The position numbers and the translations under genes were made by a program. The notes beneath the pieces are model-generated. The model saw only the letters and a list, made by a program, of their open reading frames with translations, was not told where the DNA came from and did not search any database. From Melanocharis versteri (lineage: Eukaryota > Chordata > Aves > Passeriformes > Melanocharitidae): DNA of 64,000 nucleotides. The stretch lies in assembly GCA_013397845.1 (NCBI GenBank), contig VZTG01006672.1:1-64000 (forward strand), given 5' to 3'. Below, piece after piece: positions 59,184 through 64,000 of this stretch (within the stretch, counting starts at the first letter, position 1; each line of letters starts with the position of its first letter).

Positions 59184-59798
59184 GTAAGTAACAGGCATAA
59201 TTAGGAAAGGCTAAGTATTTTTTCTCCTCTAACTGTACACGAATAATACGTCCTCTGTAGACTAACCAAGGACAGCATTGTAATGCTGCCTGTTCTGGTT
59301 GAGTAGTATGTGACTGTTAACTTTAACATGTGCCATTGTTCCTGTTTCTCTGCCCCACAACTAAGTAAGGTTGTTCGACATAAACTCCACTTGGTAAATG
59401 ATACATCAAATGCCTTTAGGTAGTGCTCTAAAACTGTTGATAAATTATTTCACAATAATTTTAACAGTGCCCGGGAAGCATATGGTCTATTTTTGTTCAC
59501 TCTATATGTGCTAAATATTTCGCTCAAGAACTCTTGGGATTAAGTGAGGAAAATATGTCTGTTTCAGAAGAGGGGACACAGGAATGTGTGTCTTGCCTAA
59601 GCTGTGTGGGAGACTTGGTGGATGAGTCTGAAATAGCAGATTTTATTTGTGACCTATGATTTGATCCTTAGACTCTTCTTCCCCTTCTAAAACTTACTCT
59701 CCTTTTGGGAGAACGCTGTGCTGTGTGCATGCAGGTGCATATATGACAACCACCTACATGGACACACGCATAAAGTAATGTGATTTTTTTTGTTGTAG
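59184..59798. other. TBC1D8B: TBC1D8B intron 3
   Basis: A 615-base intron with nothing recognised besides splice signals. Confidence 0.85.
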
Positions 59799-60024
59799 GG
59801 TTTGATTGCTGAAGAGGGGAAAGGTTCTTTTGTGAAAGAAGATGATCCTGAGAAGTTTCGTGAAGGTCTTATGAAGTTCGAGAAGTGTTTTGGATTACCA
59901 GAGCAGGAGAAGTTGATTACCTACTACTCGTGCAGTTACTGGAAGGGCAGAGTGCCCTGTCAAGGATGGCTCTATCTTAGTACCAACTTCCTTAGCTTCT
60001 ACTCGTTTTTGCTTGGAGCAGAAA
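59799..60024 (+). CDS. TBC1D8B: TBC1D8B exon 4: start of GRAM domain 1
   Basis: Acceptor TTGTTGTAG, donor GAAA|GTAAGT, phase 0 to 1. It encodes GLIAEEG..KEDDPEKFREGLMKFEKCFGLPEQEKL, then YYSCSYWKGRVPCQGWLYLS and FYSFLLGAE (residues 121-196). The YYSCSYWKG..P.QGW.YLS block is the hallmark start of the first GRAM domain of TBC1D8/8B/9 proteins, a membrane-lipid or protein interaction module. Confidence 0.97.
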
Positions 60025-60985
60025 GTAAGTAAGCCTTGATGCTAAGCTGAGTCCCTTCATGCTTCACTGCTTATCTTTCAGATTAGGAAGAATTCTTCCT
60101 ACATGCTAAGGGAGCTATTTTGCCATGTGAGCAGATGTCAGCAGGGATGAGCAGAAACTGCCAGCATAATTTATGGAAATGCATACATTTGTGTGACATA
60201 CTACACAATATCCATTATTATGCTTCCTTCATTCAAGCTTCAGAGAGAGGGCAGACTTCCAGAAGTGGACTGTAGCTAAAAGTTGTCCATCATCTTTAGT
60301 TCATGCTGCATTATTAACTCTGTGGGGATTACAGTTATTTCTTCACATACAGGCTTATTATTTCACATGGCTGCACTACGCACTGGTGATAATTCCACAT
60401 AACATTTTTTTTCCCCCTGTGTAACATTTGTTTGAAATGCCCAAACAAATCCTCTAATAGTGTGTACTATAACTGTATTGGTGTGAAAAATGGAAAACAT
60501 ACAGAAGGTAGGATCCTTTCAAAGCTGATTTTGATCTGTATTGAGAAATGCAGGGCATTTCTCATTGAGAAATAATTTCTTATTGAGAAATAAAGGGCAC
60601 AGTTCCTCTACATGCCAATACATGATGGATTTAATTTAAGAAGCCCTATTGGTGAGCTGTTGAAGGGAGTTGGCTTGTATGATGGTGTTTGTTTGCTGTT
60701 TGCGGTTTCACATAAGAGCAAGGAAAAGGTTGTGTGAACTTGTGTTGTCATACATGGTGTATGTTTTAATGTTTTTCTATAAAATTATTTTTAATGGAAT
60801 TAATTTTTAGGAAATATGAGGAGAATGTGTTTTGTGCTTATTAGTTTGTAGTCCTTTCCAAGTGTGTTATCATTTGACTATATTGCTTAATTATATTTTA
60901 TTTGTGCTGCTAGTACTGCGTTTCTTTTGTTAATACAGGCAGATATTGAGAAGTGGCTCAAATGTCCTTACATTTTTATTTTCAG
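60025..60985. other. TBC1D8B: TBC1D8B intron 4
   Basis: A 961-base AT-rich intron with a short local repeat of 'ttgagaaat' units near 60540-60595. Nothing else was recognised. Confidence 0.8.
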
Positions 60986-61226
60986 TAAAACTTATTATCT
61001 CCTGGGATGAAATATCAAAACTTGAGAAAACTTCCAGTGTGATTCTGACAGAGAGCATTCATGTGTGCTCCCGTGGGGAAGATCATTATTTTTCCATGTT
61101 TTTGCACATTAGTGAAACATTCCTTCTCATGGAGCAGCTGGCAAACTATGCAGTTAGAAGACTTTTTGACAAAGAGACATTTGAGAACGATCCAGTCCTT
61201 CATGACCCTCTGCAGATCACCAGGAG
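60986..61226 (+). CDS. TBC1D8B: TBC1D8B exon 5: end of GRAM domain 1
   Basis: Acceptor TTATTTTCAG, donor AGGAG|GTAATG, phase 1 to 2. It encodes IISWDEISKLEKTSSVIL, then ICVSR-type and FSMFLHISETFLLMEQLANYAVRRL (residues 196-276), the second half of GRAM 1 and a following helix known in the family as F.VFLNI.ETF.LMEQLAN.A.R.L. The tail after it (ENDPVLHDPLQITRR) is family-variable. Confidence 0.96.
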
Positions 61227-62312
61227 GTAATGCATTACTTATAGTTTATCTTTTCTGGGCCCAGTATTTGTTTAGGCAAAGAGGAAGAGAATCCTTGTCT
61301 CAAGAGGATAGTAAGTATCAGCAAAGCTGGTATTTTCTTAACCAAGTTTCTTAACCTCATTAAAATGTTGGACCAAAGCCATGTGAGGCATTGTAATTTG
61401 TTGTTACTTGGCAGGATCCGAGGTCTGTATGAAGGCAGGAGGTGACCAAATCTTCAGAGCTGGTCTTCCAACTAAAAGGTTTATATTAGTTTGAATTTTG
61501 AAAAGGTGTTCTTGCAGCATTTAGGATTAGGAAATTCAGATTAGAGCTACAGTGTCTCCAGAGATACCTGATGAGGAAGGATAAGATGGGGAAGAAATCA
61601 TTTAATAAACATGTGTAAATAACTGCATGGCTTTTCCAAAAGCCCCTGGAGGTAAGTGATAAAACCAGTGAGTTGGAGATGGGTGCATGGCTTTCCTGGG
61701 ATACAGCATTATTTTGGGTGGTGGGAAAGACATCGGTATCAGTAACTTAACTGATTAAGGTTAAGGTCCTTCCTTTTCCTTTGATTCCTCAGTTTGGTAG
61801 CAATGCTGGAGAGGGATACTGCTCTACAACCAAAATATTGTTTCTGGCTGCAGTTATCTGTGAAAAATTAGCCCACAGCAGATGTTTACAACATGTGCTA
61901 CATTTCTAGCTAATTAACCCTCCATCAAGACAAAACTTGTTCTAGTTTTAAGTGGGTTATTCTGATGTGTGGGGAAACAAAGCACGTTACGCTATTAGTA
62001 TCTTTTTTGCACTACCAGTAGGCTCTGTAGTGCTCTACTGTGTAAGAACATTATTGAATCTCGTCTTGTTTAGTGACGTATTTAAATATTTTGTTAAGTG
62101 GATGTACAAGTAGGTGTGGTCCTTCCCTTTGTTGCCTCTTCAAGAAAAACATTGAACCCTCCAGATTGACCCCATAGATTATGGGAGAGGAGAGCATGAT
62201 GTTTTACTGTCTTTTCCCGAGATATTTTTGACTTTTGTATTTGTAAAGACATTTAAAGCTTATTTATTTTTTCTTTTCTCCTTCCTACCAATGTGTTTTG
62301 TTTTTAATCCAG
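61227..62312. other. TBC1D8B: TBC1D8B intron 5
   Basis: A 1.1-kb intron. No exon or repeat was recognised. Confidence 0.85.
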
Positions 62313-62520
62313 AGGCCTGGAGAGCCATGCTCACAGTGAGCAGTTCAGTGCACTTTTCAGGCTACCTAAAGAAGAGTCCTTGAAGGAAGTTCACGAGTGC
62401 TTCTTATGGGTTCCTTTCAGTCATTACAGCACCCATGGAAAAATGTGCATTTCAGAAAACTACATCTGCTTTGCTAGCCAGGATGGCGGCCTGTGCAGTG
62501 TAATCATTCCATTGAGAGAG
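62313..62520 (+). CDS. TBC1D8B: TBC1D8B exon 6: start of GRAM domain 2 (last exon in window)
   Basis: Acceptor TTTTTAATCCAG, donor GAG|GTAATG, phase 2 to 0. It encodes SEQFSALFRLPKEESLKEVHECFLWVPFS, then GKMCISENYICFASQDGGLCSVIIPLRE (residues 276-345), matching the known second GRAM domain pattern LFRLPK.E.L.....C.LW.PF....GQM..S.NYICF.S.....CS.IIPLREV. The frame runs into the intron after it, so exon 7 lies to the right. Confidence 0.97.
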
Positions 62521-64000
62521 GTAATGCAAACTACAAATCAGAGTCAGTTATACCAGCAGTTTTGCACTTATGTAGTTTATTGCCAGTTTAGCAAATTCTC
62601 ATTAGAATCTCCTTATTTTATGTGATGTCATGTATTTCCCCCTACCCTGGAAACTGCATGTAGGAATTCTGTTTGTAGGTTTCTTGAACTGCTTTCATGT
62701 TACAGATTTGTTTCTCTATCTTCTTTCCCTTTTCTATTTCTCTTATTTCTGTAGCTCGGAACAGAATCCAATTTTTTAATACTTTTTTTTATTAAATGAA
62801 AAAGCTTTTGCTTTGTACTCGTAGGTGAGTTAATGAGACATTCTCAAGATAAGAAGTAAAGAATTGTAGCGGGTAGAGAATTTTGAAGATTAGTAATCAC
62901 GCTGCTGTGTTTCTTAGCTCAGTAGGCAGTTTTTTGCAGCAGTTGAGCAGTGCTGTCTGTTCAAAAGTCTGTAGGAAAATCTAGTTGTCAAGCGAGCAAG
63001 TAGCAATGCCATTACAGCTGATAATCTCAACAGACTATAAGGACAGAATAAAGACCATATAGCAAAGGACACAGCTTTGGAATTTCTATAGAGTACTGTA
63101 GTAGACTGCAGAATAACTTCTGGGATAAAACAGCCAACCCTCTTAATTCCTGTCTTGACTTCATGTGATCTGGGACATTGCCACATTTCAGTCTTCCAGT
63201 GTTAAAAGCTTTTCATCAACACCAGACACATTTTACAATAGCTGACAAATAAATCAGGTTCTGTAATTGTTCTGTAATTGCTTTACGTGCTCTGTGTACA
63301 CACTGCCTAAGTGTGTGTAATAAGACACCTGACATAGGGGGTGAGCTGTACTAATTTCAGCAATACACTTGGTGTTCTCCACATACATAAAACATTTATT
63401 TGATTATCTATAAGTAGTGCTGCAAACAATAGAGATTTCCATAACATAAGAGGCTGTGTTAAAGGAGTTGGCTCTAAATTTATTCTTATGGGCTGTCAGA
63501 CCCTCACTATTTGTTCTACAGGACTGTAGTTACCTCATTTCAGTGATCTTTCCTTCTTTACCTATAACAATATGCTCAGTGGTTTTCTGTTCTTTACCTT
63601 TAACAACATGAATGCATCAGCAATGCCAGTCAGTCTAGATCCTCATGATTGTCACACATGAACTTGCATGATTAAACTGTTTTAACTGATCTAATCTGTA
63701 ACTGTTCTATCATGGCAATTAAAGTCAGCTCCAGCTGTCATGTGTTATGAGAACAGTTTTTACAGGACATTCTCAGTGGAAATTCAGTCTTGTAAAACTT
63801 GTTTCATTTGGTTACTTACAAAAGTCATGTTTTCTCTGCTTTTGGATGGTAAGAAAAAGAGCAACTGCTTCAGTGGGTAGAAGGAGACAAAGTTTTCAAA
63901 TAAGCTGAGCACTCATAGCTGGGAAAACCTTTTTGAAGATTTCTGGTACTTTGTCAAAAATCTGTTGCATAATACTTAGTGCCTTTTGCTAAAATAGCTA
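62521..64000. other. TBC1D8B: TBC1D8B intron 6 (truncated by window end)
   Basis: AT-rich intron sequence that runs to the end of the window. No further coding exon is visible. Confidence 0.8.

Noticed and set aside
1..64000. CRISPR arrays, bacterial operons, tRNA or rRNA genes
   Set aside because: No spaced direct repeats, operon structure or RNA-gene folds were found; exon-intron genes and avian repeats show a vertebrate nuclear sequence.

Overview
This is vertebrate, almost certainly avian, nuclear DNA. Two protein-coding genes on the plus strand account for the right three quarters: RNF128 (GRAIL, an endosomal membrane RING-H2 ubiquitin ligase) and the first six exons of TBC1D8B (a GRAM/TBC Rab-GAP family protein). 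The same gene order, RNF128 then TBC1D8B, is known from human Xq22. A bird is indicated by a CR1 3' end, by ERV LTRs of avian type and by a PIM1-like kinase pseudogene; PIM1-like expansion is known in songbirds, so a passerine is the likeliest source (inference).

Region 1-16 kb is an accessory repeat block. It holds copies of an unidentified repeat family (here called R) at 1-905 and 9985-11070, an inverted pentanucleotide array, a GT-rich minisatellite, three degenerate ERV pieces with gamma-like pol and a CX7CC-type Env TM (4290-8458 and 9516-9988), a partial duplicate of the RNF128 upstream first exon (11072-11566), an LTR-like repeat, a broken PIM1-like kinase on the minus strand (about 12330-13560) and two copies of another LTR, one inside the PIM1-like intron and one full length at 14742-15324.

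Region 16.9-42.9 kb is RNF128. It has two mutually exclusive first exons, 1A at 16954-17359 and CpG-island exon 1B at 20158-20603. Both end in the same phase and splice to six shared exons (32103-42911) that encode the end of the protease-associated domain, one transmembrane helix, a complete C3H2C3 RING and an acidic/serine-rich tail. Exon 1B as given carries a one-base frameshift in a run of nine C. A CR1 lies in the intron after exon 1B and a solo LTR with a perfect 5-bp target duplication lies in the next intron.

Region 43-64 kb holds the RNF128 3' UTR and spacer, then a CpG-rich TBC1D8B promoter with three ZNF143/THAP11-like ACTACA..TCCC motifs, and exons 1-6 (345 codons, through the first GRAM domain and into the second). 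TBC1D8B continues past the right edge. I saw no tRNA, rRNA or CRISPR array, and no new multi-gene system. The least explained material is the R family and the mosaic of repeats and duplicated host exon at 9.5-15.3 kb.
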